Below, one piece after another: positions 1 to 5,866 of a DNA stretch of 33,559 nucleotides. The notes beneath the pieces are model-generated. The model saw only the letters and a program-made list of their open reading frames with translations, was not told the DNA's origin and did not search any database. The stretch comes from a bacterium (GTDB taxonomy: Bacteria; Cyanobacteriota; Vampirovibrionia; Gastranaerophilales; Gastranaerophilaceae), in contig JAGBOW010000013.1 in assembly GCA_017633675.1 (NCBI GenBank), positions 1 to 33,559 of the forward strand, given 5' to 3'. The translations under genes and the position numbers were made by a program. The stretch's first letter is position 1; each line of letters begins with the position of its first letter.

Positions 1-2
1 AT

Positions 3-467
3 ATAAAATATATTAAAAAAATGAAAAAATCTTTTGATTATAAAAAAAGTTATGATGATTGTTCTTTTTCTTGTGTAATTACTAAAAAAAGTGTTATGGA
101 TAAAATTGGAAAATTTGATGAAATATACACTCCTGCATTTTGTGAAGATGATGATATAAAATGTAGAGTTATTGGTATCGGTTATAATATATATGTTTCA
201 TATAAAACTTGTTTTTTTCATTATGTTTCAACAACTTCTCAACATTTTACGGATACACTTGACAGAAATAAAAAATATTTATATAAAAAATATCCTTATG
301 AAATGTACATACATAATCTAAGAGAAGAATACTGGAATTTTCTGTTATTAAAGAAAACTAAATGGTTTCAGGTTTATAATTTTTTCAGACGTATAAACAT
401 GTTTTATAAATGCCAAATAAAACGCAAAATATTTCATATTGACGATAATTTAAACAATAAACAATAA
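3..467 (+). CDS. GT2-family glycosyltransferase, C-terminal part (5' end outside window)
   Basis: The reading frame is open to the left edge, so the ATG at 21 is probably internal and the gene starts outside the window. The visible part has the C-terminal half of a GT-A fold family 2 glycosyltransferase. After a hydrophobic strand (about codons 14-21 from the ATG) comes the typical 'GKFDE...F.EDDD..CR....GY' arrangement; the acidic cluster CEDDD at codons 41-45 corresponds to the ED motif that supplies the catalytic base in this family. A conserved His-rich stretch (FFHYVSTTS) follows. The tail is basic and lacks membrane helices, so a soluble or peripheral enzyme adding sugar to a surface glycan is the likely role. 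Donor and acceptor cannot be read from the sequence. A rhamnosyl/Wbb-type transferase is the closest general class. Confidence 0.75.
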   Translation: MKYIKKMKKSFDYKKSYDDCSFSCVITKKSVMDKIGKFDEIYTPAFCEDDDIKCRVIGIGYNIYVSYKTCFFHYVSTTSQHFTDTLDRNKKYLYKKYPYEMYIHNLREEYWNFLLLKKTKWFQVYNFFRRINMFYKCQIKRKIFHIDDNLNNKQ

Positions 468-578
468 AAAGTTTGTAACATGCATTTTAATGCACGGATA
501 AGAATATCGTATAGAACTTGTTATAATTAAATAATAATAGAACAAAGCAAATGCTTTGCCCTATTATCTACCCTTTAG

Positions 579-614
579 TCGACAAGCTTCGAACTTGGTT
601 AATGGAAAATGTTG
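579..614 (+). repeat. Left direct repeat flanking the RHH-ParE cassette
   Basis: Positions 579-614 read TCGACAAGCTTCGAACTTGG and then TTAATGGAAAATGTTG. The same sequence recurs at 1203-1234 just after the toxin stop, with one substitution (G to A) and lacking the 4 nt AATG. The pair brackets the toxin-antitoxin genes and their promoter. Confidence 0.8.
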
Positions 615-633
615 TCTAAAAATTTCAGACATC

Positions 634-680
634 TTGAAATTTGTAACACAATATATTATAATATAATTAGATGTAACACA
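634..680 (+). promoter_or_regulatory. Promoter and probable operator of the RHH-ParE operon
   Basis: A -35 TTGAAA (634-639), a 17-bp spacer and a -10 TATAAT (657-662, with a second overlapping TATAAT at 662-667) form a near-consensus sigma-70 promoter. The 9-mer TGTAACACA occurs twice, at 642-650 inside the spacer and at 672-680 around the expected start, exactly 30 bp (three helical turns) apart. This is the geometry expected of a ribbon-helix-helix antitoxin autorepressing its operon. Promoter and repeats are seen directly; their use as an operator is inferred. Confidence 0.7.
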
Positions 681-692
681 AAGGAGTATTGT

Positions 693-920
693 ATGGCAGA
701 ACAGTTTTCATTAAGACTTCCTAAAGGTACAAAAGATAGGCTACAAGAACTTGCTGATGCGACAGGCAGAACAAAGGCTTTTTTGGCTCAAGATGCAATT
801 GAAAAATATTTAGAACTTGAATCCTGGCAAATAAGAGCCATTCAAGACGGTTTAAAAGATGTCGATGAGGGTAGAATTATCTCATACCAAGATATAAAAA
901 AAGAATGGAATATTGAATAA
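693..920 (+). CDS. CopG/RHH-family antitoxin
   Basis: A 75-residue protein with an N-terminal ribbon-helix-helix fold: the strand 'FSLRLPKGTKDRLQELA' followed by 'TGRTKAFLAQDAIEKYLE' matches CopG/ParD-like antitoxins, which bind DNA as dimers through the N-terminal strand. The C-terminal half (DVDEGRIISYQDIKKEW) is the kind of tail that wraps the ParE toxin. The ATG at 693 is preferred over the in-frame ATG at 609 because AAGGAG sits at 681-686, and because the longer form would run back through the promoter. It overlaps the toxin start by one base (TAATG), so translation is coupled. The antitoxin should neutralise the toxin and repress the operon. Confidence 0.88.
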   Translation: MAEQFSLRLPKGTKDRLQELADATGRTKAFLAQDAIEKYLELESWQIRAIQDGLKDVDEGRIISYQDIKKEWNIE

Positions 921-1198
921 TGCCATACGATATTGTATTTACCGTTTCTGCGCAAGAAGATTTGAGAGCCATAAAGAAGTATATTTGTTGTGATAATTTT
1001 TCTGCGGCTCAGGAAGTCGTGAAACGCATTTTGGAAAGTATTGAAAAATTAAAAGATAATCCATCTATCGGCAGAGCAGGTAGAATATTGAGAACAAGAG
1101 AACTTGTTATCTCAAAATATCCGTATATTGTGTCATATCAGGTAAGAGATAATAATATTTATGTATTGAGAGTTTTGCATACCTCTCGCAAATGGTAG
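920..1198 (+). CDS. ParE/RelE-family toxin
   Basis: A 92-residue protein of the RelE/ParE superfamily. It starts with the usual 'YDIVFTVSAQEDLRAI' strand-helix and has 'NPSIGRAGRILRTRELVISKYPYIVSYQV', ending in 'ILRVLHTSRKW'-like sequence (here VLRVLHTSRKW), the signature C-terminus of ParE-type toxins that target gyrase or of RelE-type ribonucleases. Length is standard. The start overlaps the antitoxin stop by one base, so synthesis depends on antitoxin translation. The whole cassette is enclosed by direct repeats (579-614 and 1203-1234), which suggests it arrived as a unit. ParE rather than RelE is favoured because the partner is an RHH protein; the molecular target is not provable from sequence. 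Confidence 0.88.
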   Translation: MPYDIVFTVSAQEDLRAIKKYICCDNFSAAQEVVKRILESIEKLKDNPSIGRAGRILRTRELVISKYPYIVSYQVRDNNIYVLRVLHTSRKW

Positions 1199-1202
1199 AA
1201 AA

Positions 1203-1234
1203 TCGACAAACTTCGAACTTGGTTGAAAATGTTG
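1203..1234 (+). repeat. Right direct repeat flanking the RHH-ParE cassette
   Basis: TCGACAAACTTCGAACTTGG followed by TTGAAAATGTTG begins five bases after the toxin stop codon and matches 579-614 except for one substitution and a 4-nt gap. Confidence 0.8.
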
Positions 1235-1318
1235 CTTCATAATAATTAATAAACTAGTAAAAATTTTTATATTGAAGCTTTATCGTACTATACAATTTAA
1301 AACGAATCAGATAATTTT

Positions 1319-1645
1319 ATGAAGAAAACGTATATATATACAAAAGAAGAACAAAAAAGAAAAATTGCAGATAATAAAATTGAAAAACAATTAATAGAAA
1401 CAAGAAAAAAAAATAAAAATAGATTTGAATCTATTAAATATCAAACTTCTCCTTATAAGGCAAAATATTTATCATATACAAATGCAATTAGTGATTTAGA
1501 TGAAAATTGTTATAATATTGGGCAAATTGCTATTTTATTAAGAGTTCCTTTTTGGTATATAGAAGAAGAGCTTGAACGAAAATATAATGGTAAAACTACA
1601 GGATGTTTATGGTATTCAACAATAAATACTGGAATACCCAAATAA
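1319..1645 (+). CDS. Hypothetical protein, Lys-rich N-terminus and possible HTH near C-terminus
   Basis: A 108-residue ORF that I do not recognise. The first 45 residues are very rich in Lys, Glu and Asn (charged helix). Residues about 66-89 (NIGQIAILLRVPFWYIEEEL) have the hydrophobic spacing of a helix-turn-helix and resemble helices seen at the ends of ImmA/IrrE-like proteins, but no metallopeptidase HExxH motif is present. There is no clear Shine-Dalgarno; the ATG follows an AT-rich run (ATAATTTT). It lies between the toxin-antitoxin cassette and tRNA-Arg, in the accessory part of the window. It could be a truncated remnant; coding status is moderate. Confidence 0.45.
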   Translation: MKKTYIYTKEEQKRKIADNKIEKQLIETRKKNKNRFESIKYQTSPYKAKYLSYTNAISDLDENCYNIGQIAILLRVPFWYIEEELERKYNGKTTGCLWYSTINTGIPK

Positions 1646-1732
1646 TCAAAACATTATAAATAATAAACTTGTAGATCAGATAATAGCCTGACAAAGAGTA
1701 CATTCAAAGAGATTGTCTTATTCAGCCATAAA

Positions 1733-1765
1733 TATAACAGGGTAGGATTAACCTACCCTGTTATA
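1733..1765 (-). terminator. Strong hairpin at the 3' end of tRNA-Arg
   Basis: TATAACAGGGTAGG (1733-1746) pairs perfectly with CCTACCCTGTTATA (1752-1765) around a 5-nt loop. It lies 2 bp past the tRNA 3' end, in the position of a transcription terminator for the minus-strand tRNA. The T-run after it on that strand is short (TTTATGG), so a processing role is also possible. Confidence 0.65.
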
Positions 1766-1767
1766 TC

Positions 1768-1841
1768 TACGCCTGGCGCGATTCGAACGCGCGACCCTCT
1801 GCTTAGAAGGCAGATGCTCTATCCAGCTGAGCTACAGACGC
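1768..1841 (-). tRNA. tRNA-Arg (anticodon UCU)
   Basis: On the minus strand this 74-nt gene folds as a standard cloverleaf: a 7-bp acceptor stem (GCGUCUG with CAGGCGU, including two G-U pairs), D arm GCUC...GAGC with AGCUGGAUA, anticodon stem UCUGC/GCAGA around loop CUUCUAA (anticodon UCU), 5-nt variable loop and T arm GCGCG-UUCGAAU-CGCGC. The discriminator is A. CCA is not encoded, which fits the presence of a CCA-adding enzyme gene (6984-8099) in the same window. Confidence 0.96.
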
Positions 1842-1851
1842 TTACAAGTCT

Positions 1852-1879
1852 ATGTTAGCATGAAAATTTTTTTCTGCAA
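1852..1879 (-). promoter_or_regulatory. Probable promoter of tRNA-Arg
   Basis: On the minus strand a -35 TTGCAG (1874-1879), a 16-bp spacer and a -10 TAACAT (1852-1857) end 10 bp before the tRNA 5' end. Confidence 0.5.
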
Positions 1880-1892
1880 CTGTTTTTCATAA

Positions 1893-2036
1893 TTATTTTT
1901 TTGACCATTCATCATAGTCAACACCATTATATTTATCAGGCATCATACAATATATAGGAAACATTATAATAAATTTTAATATAGATTTTATTATTTTTAA
2001 TGTATTTATAGCAAATTTTTTTAACCAAATATTCAT
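1893..2036 (-). CDS. Small 47-aa hydrophobic/basic protein
   Basis: A 47-codon ORF with a good ribosome binding site (CAGGAG, 6 nt before the ATG). The product starts MNIWLKKFAINTLKIIKSIL, continues through a hydrophobic stretch (KFIIMFPIYCMM, about residues 21-31) and ends in an acidic-polar tail (DYDEWSKK). It reads as a short amphipathic or single-pass membrane peptide, similar in build to type I toxins or small membrane modulators, but I see no recognisable family. It lies between the tRNA-Arg promoter and the divergent XRE regulator at 2099, with which it shares a 62-bp intergenic region. The ribosome binding site is the main reason for calling it. Confidence 0.5.
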   Translation of the reverse strand: MNIWLKKFAINTLKIIKSILKFIIMFPIYCMMPDKYNGVDYDEWSKK

Positions 2037-2098
2037 AAACACTCCTGTGATGTATTACTTCATAGTGTTACTCATAATAATACTCAAAAATTGTTATT

Positions 2099-2320
2099 AT
2101 GCAAGGCGTTGAGTCAAATTATTATAAAATTATTGCTAAAAATATTAAATTACTAAGACTGGGCAAGAAATTATCACAAGAAAAATTTGCCGAAACAATT
2201 TCTTGTTCGCGTGAATATATTAGCAGATTAGAAAATAATAAAGAGAAAATTAGTCTTGCAATGTTATTACATATTTCAGAAATTTACCAATTAAAACCGG
2301 AAGATTTTTTTAAACATTAA
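2099..2320 (+). CDS. XRE-family HTH regulator
   Basis: A 73-residue single-domain Cro/CI-type DNA-binding protein. Residues about 10-68 carry the five-helix HTH: 'IAKNIKLLRLGKKLSQEKFAE' then recognition region 'SCSREYISRLENNKEKISLA' and 'LLHISEIYQLKPEDFF'. No partner or effector domain is present. No Shine-Dalgarno is visible; TAATAC at 2078-2083 would give a leader of about ten nt. It is divergent from the 47-aa ORF (1893-2036) and may control it. Its stop is 74 nt before the alaS start, and the alaS promoter sits in that gap. Confidence 0.85.
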   Translation: MQGVESNYYKIIAKNIKLLRLGKKLSQEKFAETISCSREYISRLENNKEKISLAMLLHISEIYQLKPEDFFKH

Positions 2321-2332
2321 TAATTTTTATAG

Positions 2333-2394
2333 TATAATTTTCTTATAGAAAAGTAGGTTGGGGGGAACCCGACAATTAACAGGAAGTGGAAATT
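2333..2394 (+). promoter_or_regulatory. alaS promoter and leader with G-rich hairpin
   Basis: A consensus -10 TATAAT is at 2333-2338; the -35 region is poor. The leader contains an unusually G-rich segment for this genome: GTTGGG (2357-2362) can pair with CCCGAC (2368-2373) around GGGAA. The hairpin is followed by AGGAAG (2381-2386), the ribosome binding site for the ATG at 2395. No T-box consensus (GGGTGG...) or anti-terminator is visible. Confidence 0.45.
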
Positions 2395-5094
2395 ATGCTA
2401 ACCGGAAATCAAATCAGAAAATTATACTTAGATTATTTTAAAGATAAACATCAGCACACTATTGTTGAAAGTTCAAGTCTTGTGCCTGACAATCCGACAG
2501 TTTTATTAACAACTGCGGGAATGTTACAATTTTTACCGATATTTTTAGGAATTGTAAAATCACCTTATGACCCTGCCAGAGCTACATCTTGCCAAAAATG
2601 CGCCAGAGCGGGCGGAAAAGATAGTGATATCGAAAATGTCGGAAGAACTCCGCGACATCATACATTTTTTGAAATGTTGGGTAATTTCTCTTTCGGTGAT
2701 TATTACAAAAAAGAAATTATTCCTTGGGCTTGGGAATTTGTTACGGAAATCTTGAAACTCGATAAAGACAGACTTTGGATTACAATTTTTGAAACTGATG
2801 ATGAAGCTTATGAAATTTGGAGAAGTGTCGGCGTTCCTGCTGAAAGAATTAAACGTAAAGGCAAAAAGGATAATTTCTGGGGACCTCCCGGTGCATCAGG
2901 TTCTTGCGGGCCATGTTCCGAAATTCACTATGACTTAGGTGAACAATATTCCTGCGGACACCCGAACTGCGGTATCAATACTTGCGAATGCGACCGCTGG
3001 GTTGAAATTTGGAACTTAGTTTTCACTGAACTTTATCAGGACGAAGAAGGAAACCAATCACCTTTGGAATCTAAAAACGTTGATACAGGTATGGGCTTGG
3101 AAAGAATTACAATGGTTTGTCAAGGTGTTGCATCAACCTTTGAAACTGATTTGTTAAAACCGATTATGGATAAGGTTTCAGAGATGAGCGGTGTTTTATA
3201 TTCCAAACATAACCCCTCATCCGCCCTTCGGGCACCTTCTCCCACAAGGGGAGAAGGAAATATATCCTTTAAAAATGGGACTGAAAAAACCGATATCTCA
3301 CTCCGTATCATAACAGACCACGCAAGATGCGTAACTTTCCTTATTTCTGACGGTGTAATACCGGGAAATGAAGGCAGAAGCTACGTTTTGAGAATGATTT
3401 TGCGCCGTGCATTAAGGCACGGAAAAATTCTCGGCATGGATTTGCCGTTCCTGTATAAACTTGTTGACGTTGTTATCGAAAACTACGGTGAAGCTTATCC
3501 TGACTTGATTAAGAACAAAGAAAAAATCAAAGATGTTATCCAAAAAGAAGAAAACCGTTTTAAAGAAACTCTTGACAGGGGTTACAAAATGCTTGATGAA
3601 TTTATTGCCGAAAAGAAAGATATTGACGGTGAAAGCGCATTCAAACTCTATGATACATTCGGATTTCCTCTTGAATTAACAAAAGAAATCGCGGAAGAAA
3701 ACAATTTAAAAGTTGATGAAGAAGGCTACAAAACAGCAATGCAGGAGCAAAAAGACAGAGCAAAAGCAGCAACTGCAAAAATCAGTGTTACAGGTGATAT
3801 TAAATATGCAAAAGTCGAAAATGAAGTCGGTTCAACAGATTTTGTCGGCTATACAGAGAACGAATGTGATGCAAAAATCCTTGCAACTATTGACGGTGAA
3901 GGCTTTGTAGATGTTGTTTTAGACAAAACTCCATTCTATGCTGAATGTGGCGGACAAGTCGGCGATTCGGGAATAATAGAGGACAAGAGGTCAGGAGGTC
4001 AGGAGGTCAAGCTTGAAGTACTGACTACCTTCAAAGTTAACAAATTGTTTGTACATCGTTGTAAAGTTATCAATGGTGATGATTTGACAGGATGCGAAGT
4101 CCACGCAAAAATCGACCTTGCAAGGCGTGAAGAAATCAGGGTTCATCACTCATCTGCACACTTGTTGCAGGCTGCTTTGATAAAAGTTTTGGGTGATGAA
4201 GTTCATCAGGCAGGTTCGCAAGTCGAAGAAAACCGCATGAGATTTGACTTTACGTTCTCAAGAGCCATGACTCAAGACGAAATTTTCAAGACTGAAGAAA
4301 TCGTAAACAAATGGATTGCAAAAGGTTTGCCAATTATAACACAAGAAATGGATATTGAACAGGCAAAATTGACAGGTGCAACAGCACTTTTCGGTGAAAA
4401 ATACGAAGATGTCGTAAGAGTTGTTTCAATGGGCGAAGGTGAAAACTGTGTTTCTAAAGAATTTTGCGCAGGAACTCATGCAAGAAACACTCGTGATTTA
4501 AGATTGTTCAAAATTGTTTCGGAAGGTGCAATTTCAGCGGGTACAAGACGTATCGAAGTTGTTGTTTCAAATTCCGCATTCGATTTTATGAACGAAAAAG
4601 TTAAAGAACTCGACAAACTTTCCTTGATGTTCAAAGCTCATTCGAATGAAGTTGTTGAACGTGTTGAAAAACTTCAGGAAGAAAATAAAGAACTTTCAAA
4701 ACAAATAGAGAAATTGGAAGAAGAAAATTCTAAGGCGAAATTTGCAACATTCCTCTCAAAAGCTCAGGATATAGAAGGCGGAAAACTATTTATCACCAAA
4801 GCAGATGACAGCATAAAACCTGTCGGATTGAAGATTGGTGTTGAATATTTATCAGCAAAACTTAAAGACAGCATAATTGTCCTTGCAAACAGCAAAACCG
4901 TTATTGCTAAAGTTTCCGATAACTTTGTAAAACAGGGTATTCAGGCAGGAAAAATAGTCGGAGATATCGCACGTGCAACAGGAGCAAACGGTGGCGGACG
5001 TCCGAATTTTGCACAGGGCGGTATAAAAGATGCATCAAAACTTGATGAAATTTTGGCAAAAATCGAAGAAGATATTAAAACAATTAAAGTATAA
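2395..5094 (+). CDS. alaS: Alanine-tRNA ligase with two in-frame repeat insertions
   Basis: An 899-residue class II aminoacyl-tRNA synthetase that charges tRNA-Ala with alanine and edits mis-charged Ser/Gly. Motif 2 is 'TFFEMLGNFSFG', motif 3 'GMGLERI'. The editing domain has the zinc ligands HHSSAH and CAGTH, and a coiled coil (about residues 765-800) leads to the C-Ala domain with GGGRPNFAQGG. The ATG at 2395 is chosen over the GTG at 2386 because AGGAAG lies 8 nt upstream of the ATG and overlaps the GTG. Two peculiarities: residues about 269-299, in the linker between the catalytic and tRNA-recognition domains, are encoded by a palindromic repeat (NPSSALRAPSPTRGEG), and residues about 529-539 of the editing domain come from an octamer array. 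Both keep the frame, so the enzyme is probably functional. Confidence 0.97.
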   Translation: MLTGNQIRKLYLDYFKDKHQHTIVESSSLVPDNPTVLLTTAGMLQFLPIFLGIVKSPYDPARATSCQKCARAGGKDSDIENVGRTPRHHTFFEMLGNFSFGDYYKKEIIPWAWEFVTEILKLDKDRLWITIFETDDEAYEIWRSVGVPAERIKRKGKKDNFWGPPGASGSCGPCSEIHYDLGEQYSCGHPNCGINTCECDRWVEIWNLVFTELYQDEEGNQSPLESKNVDTGMGLERITMVCQGVASTFETDLLKPIMDKVSEMSGVLYSKHNPSSALRAPSPTRGEGNISFKNGTEKTDISLRIITDHARCVTFLISDGVIPGNEGRSYVLRMILRRALRHGKILGMDLPFLYKLVDVVIENYGEAYPDLIKNKEKIKDVIQKEENRFKETLDRGYKMLDEFIAEKKDIDGESAFKLYDTFGFPLELTKEIAEENNLKVDEEGYKTAMQEQKDRAKAATAKISVTGDIKYAKVENEVGSTDFVGYTENECDAKILATIDGEGFVDVVLDKTPFYAECGGQVGDSGIIEDKRSGGQEVKLEVLTTFKVNKLFVHRCKVINGDDLTGCEVHAKIDLARREEIRVHHSSAHLLQAALIKVLGDEVHQAGSQVEENRMRFDFTFSRAMTQDEIFKTEEIVNKWIAKGLPIITQEMDIEQAKLTGATALFGEKYEDVVRVVSMGEGENCVSKEFCAGTHARNTRDLRLFKIVSEGAISAGTRRIEVVVSNSAFDFMNEKVKELDKLSLMFKAHSNEVVERVEKLQEENKELSKQIEKLEEENSKAKFATFLSKAQDIEGGKLFITKADDSIKPVGLKIGVEYLSAKLKDSIIVLANSKTVIAKVSDNFVKQGIQAGKIVGDIARATGANGGGRPNFAQGGIKDASKLDEILAKIEEDIKTIKV
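3212..3257 (+). repeat. Palindromic REP-like element inserted in frame in alaS
   Basis: Two adjacent hairpins: GCCC-TTC-GGGC at 3223-3233 and CCTTCTCCC/GGGAGAAGG (9-bp arms, 5-nt loop) at 3235-3257, preceded by CCCTCATCC. The GC content stands out sharply from the surroundings. The sequence belongs to a type of dispersed palindrome seen in many bacterial genomes, where it reads as ALRAPSPTRGEG on one strand and PSPLVGEGARRADEG on the other. Here it lies in a protein-coding gene in the open frame, as described for Rickettsia palindromic elements. Confidence 0.85.
3980..4011 (+). repeat. Four-unit octamer array inside alaS
   Basis: Period-8 array: AGGACAAG (3980), AGGTCAGG (3988), AGGTCAGG (3996), AGGTCAAG (4004). 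Its 32 nt sit in the editing domain between GDSGIIE and the following strand (KLEVLTTF), encoding approximately EDKRSGGQEVK. Confidence 0.75.
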
Positions 5095-5109
5095 CCCATA
5101 AAAGTTATA

Positions 5110-5316
5110 TTATAAAAAAGCTTTGTGATATCCGTCTTTGCAATAAGGGAGGATTATATCCGATAAATCGTACTGCCAATTTTTCAATTGGTACAAAATC
5201 GGGTATGGTATTTCTTCAGTCATTTGATAATAAATGTTGTTAAGAAAAATATATACAGATGCCGAAAACATTTTTTCATCTAAATCCATAAAAAATTCTA
5301 ATAAATTCCAAATCAT
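5110..5316 (-). CDS. Small hypothetical protein (68 aa)
   Basis: A 68-residue acidic/aromatic ORF (MIWNLLEFFMDLDEKMF at the start; QYDLSDIILPYCKDGYHKAFL at the end) with no family that I recognise. AGAAAGG lies 6 nt before the ATG, which supports translation. It is divergent from the mini-XRE pair at 5415 and shares with it a 98-bp region holding repeated TACTATACTT sites, so it may be a target of those regulators. It converges on alaS, with only 15 nt between the stops and a weak hairpin (TATAAC...GTTATA, 5090-5109) there. Confidence 0.55.
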   Translation of the reverse strand: MIWNLLEFFMDLDEKMFSASVYIFLNNIYYQMTEEIPYPILYQLKNWQYDLSDIILPYCKDGYHKAFL

Positions 5317-5338
5317 ATAAACCTTTCTTACATTATAT

Positions 5339-5407
5339 TACTATACTTGTATATTAAAATACTATACTTAGTAATAATTTAAAAACAAGTATTATTAAGT
5401 CTATAAT
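5339..5407. promoter_or_regulatory. Divergent operator/promoter region of the mini-XRE pair
   Basis: TACTATACTT occurs at 5339-5348 and 5360-5369, exactly 21 bp apart (two helical turns). An imperfect inverted repeat, CTTAGTAATA (5367-5376) with TATTATTAAG (5390-5399), follows. TATAAT at 5402-5407 ends 7 nt before the ATG at 5415, so the plus-strand transcript would start at or next to the start codon. The spacing suggests binding of a small dimeric repressor; the regulator is inferred to be one of the adjacent XRE proteins. Confidence 0.55.
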
Positions 5408-5414
5408 TTTCAAT

Positions 5415-5618
5415 ATGATTGTTTGTAAATTAGATGATTTGTTATGGCAAAACAGAACTAATGCAAAGGATTTGTCAAAAGCGACTGGTATAAGTACAAA
5501 TACTCTATCACGTTTGAAGAACAATAAAAATATTGCTTATGAAGCCAGAACCATAGATTTGATTTGCAAATATTTTAAATGTAAAATTGGAGATTTTCTG
5601 GAATATATTCCTGATTAG
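5415..5618 (+). CDS. Mini-XRE regulator, first copy of a tandem pair
   Basis: A 67-residue single-domain HTH protein of the short Cro/CI type (YozG-like size): 'MIVCKLDDLLWQNRTNAKDL', then the HTH 'KATGISTNTLSRLKNNKNIA', then 'ARTIDLICKYFKCKIGDFLEYIPD'. There is no Shine-Dalgarno; a TATAAT box ends 7 nt before the ATG, as for a leaderless mRNA. Six nt after its stop begins a paralogue (5625) with the same length and motif order. A stretch of about 40 nt encoding EARTIDLICKYF is identical in both, so the pair is a recent tandem duplication. The recognition helices differ (STNTLSRLKNNKN versus SESTLSDLRSNLT), so their DNA targets may have diverged. Confidence 0.85.
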   Translation: MIVCKLDDLLWQNRTNAKDLSKATGISTNTLSRLKNNKNIAYEARTIDLICKYFKCKIGDFLEYIPD

Positions 5619-5624
5619 TATTGT

Positions 5625-5843
5625 ATGATTATTTGCAAATTAGATGATCTTATTTGGCAAAACAGAACCACAGCTAAGGATATACATGAAAAAACAGGGC
5701 TGAGTGAAAGTACATTATCCGATTTAAGAAGTAACTTAACTAAAGGATATGAAGCCAGAACCATAGATTTGATTTGCAAATATTTTAATTGTAAAGTTGG
5801 AGATTTGTTAGAGTATATTCCTGATAAGAACTTAAGCTCTTAA
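5625..5843 (+). CDS. Mini-XRE regulator, second copy
   Basis: A 72-residue paralogue of the protein at 5415-5618, sharing 'KLDDL.WQNRT.AKD' and 'YEARTIDLICKYF.CK.GD.LEYIPD' with changed recognition-helix residues. It is co-transcribed with copy one (6-nt gap, no separate ribosome binding site). Its last codons and stop (AAC TTA AGC TCT TAA) lie inside a period-8 array (5831-5862), so the C-terminal tail KNLSS was probably created by the array; copy one ends at the equivalent YIPD. It converges on trpS, 23 nt away. Confidence 0.85.
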   Translation: MIICKLDDLIWQNRTTAKDIHEKTGLSESTLSDLRSNLTKGYEARTIDLICKYFNCKVGDLLEYIPDKNLSS

Positions 5844-5862
5844 GCTCTCAGGCTCTTAATAT
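5831..5862 (+). repeat. Period-8 array at the end of the second mini-XRE gene
   Basis: CTTAAGCT twice (5831, 5839), then CTCAGGCT (5847) and CTTAATAT (5855). The array supplies the stop codon of the upstream gene and ends 4 bp before the trpS stop. Confidence 0.7.
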
Positions 5863-5866
5863 CTTT

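Noticed and set aside
481-494. Palindrome TGCATTTTAATGCA after the GT2 gene
   Set aside because: Six-bp arms with a 2-nt loop and no T-run; too weak for a terminator and not repeated elsewhere in the window.
543-558. Hairpin CAAAGC-AAAT-GCTTTG as terminator of the GT2 gene
   Set aside because: The stem is only 6-7 bp and on the plus strand it is followed by CCCTATTA, not a T-run.
2339-2394. T-box or other amino-acid riboswitch before alaS
   Set aside because: Only a single short G-rich hairpin is present. The T-box sequence and an alternative terminator are missing, and the leader is about 50 nt, too short.
3120-3311. Minus-strand ORF reading PSPLVGEGARRADEG
   Set aside because: It is the antisense reading of the palindromic element inside alaS. 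Such peptides are a frequent false gene in genomes with this repeat.
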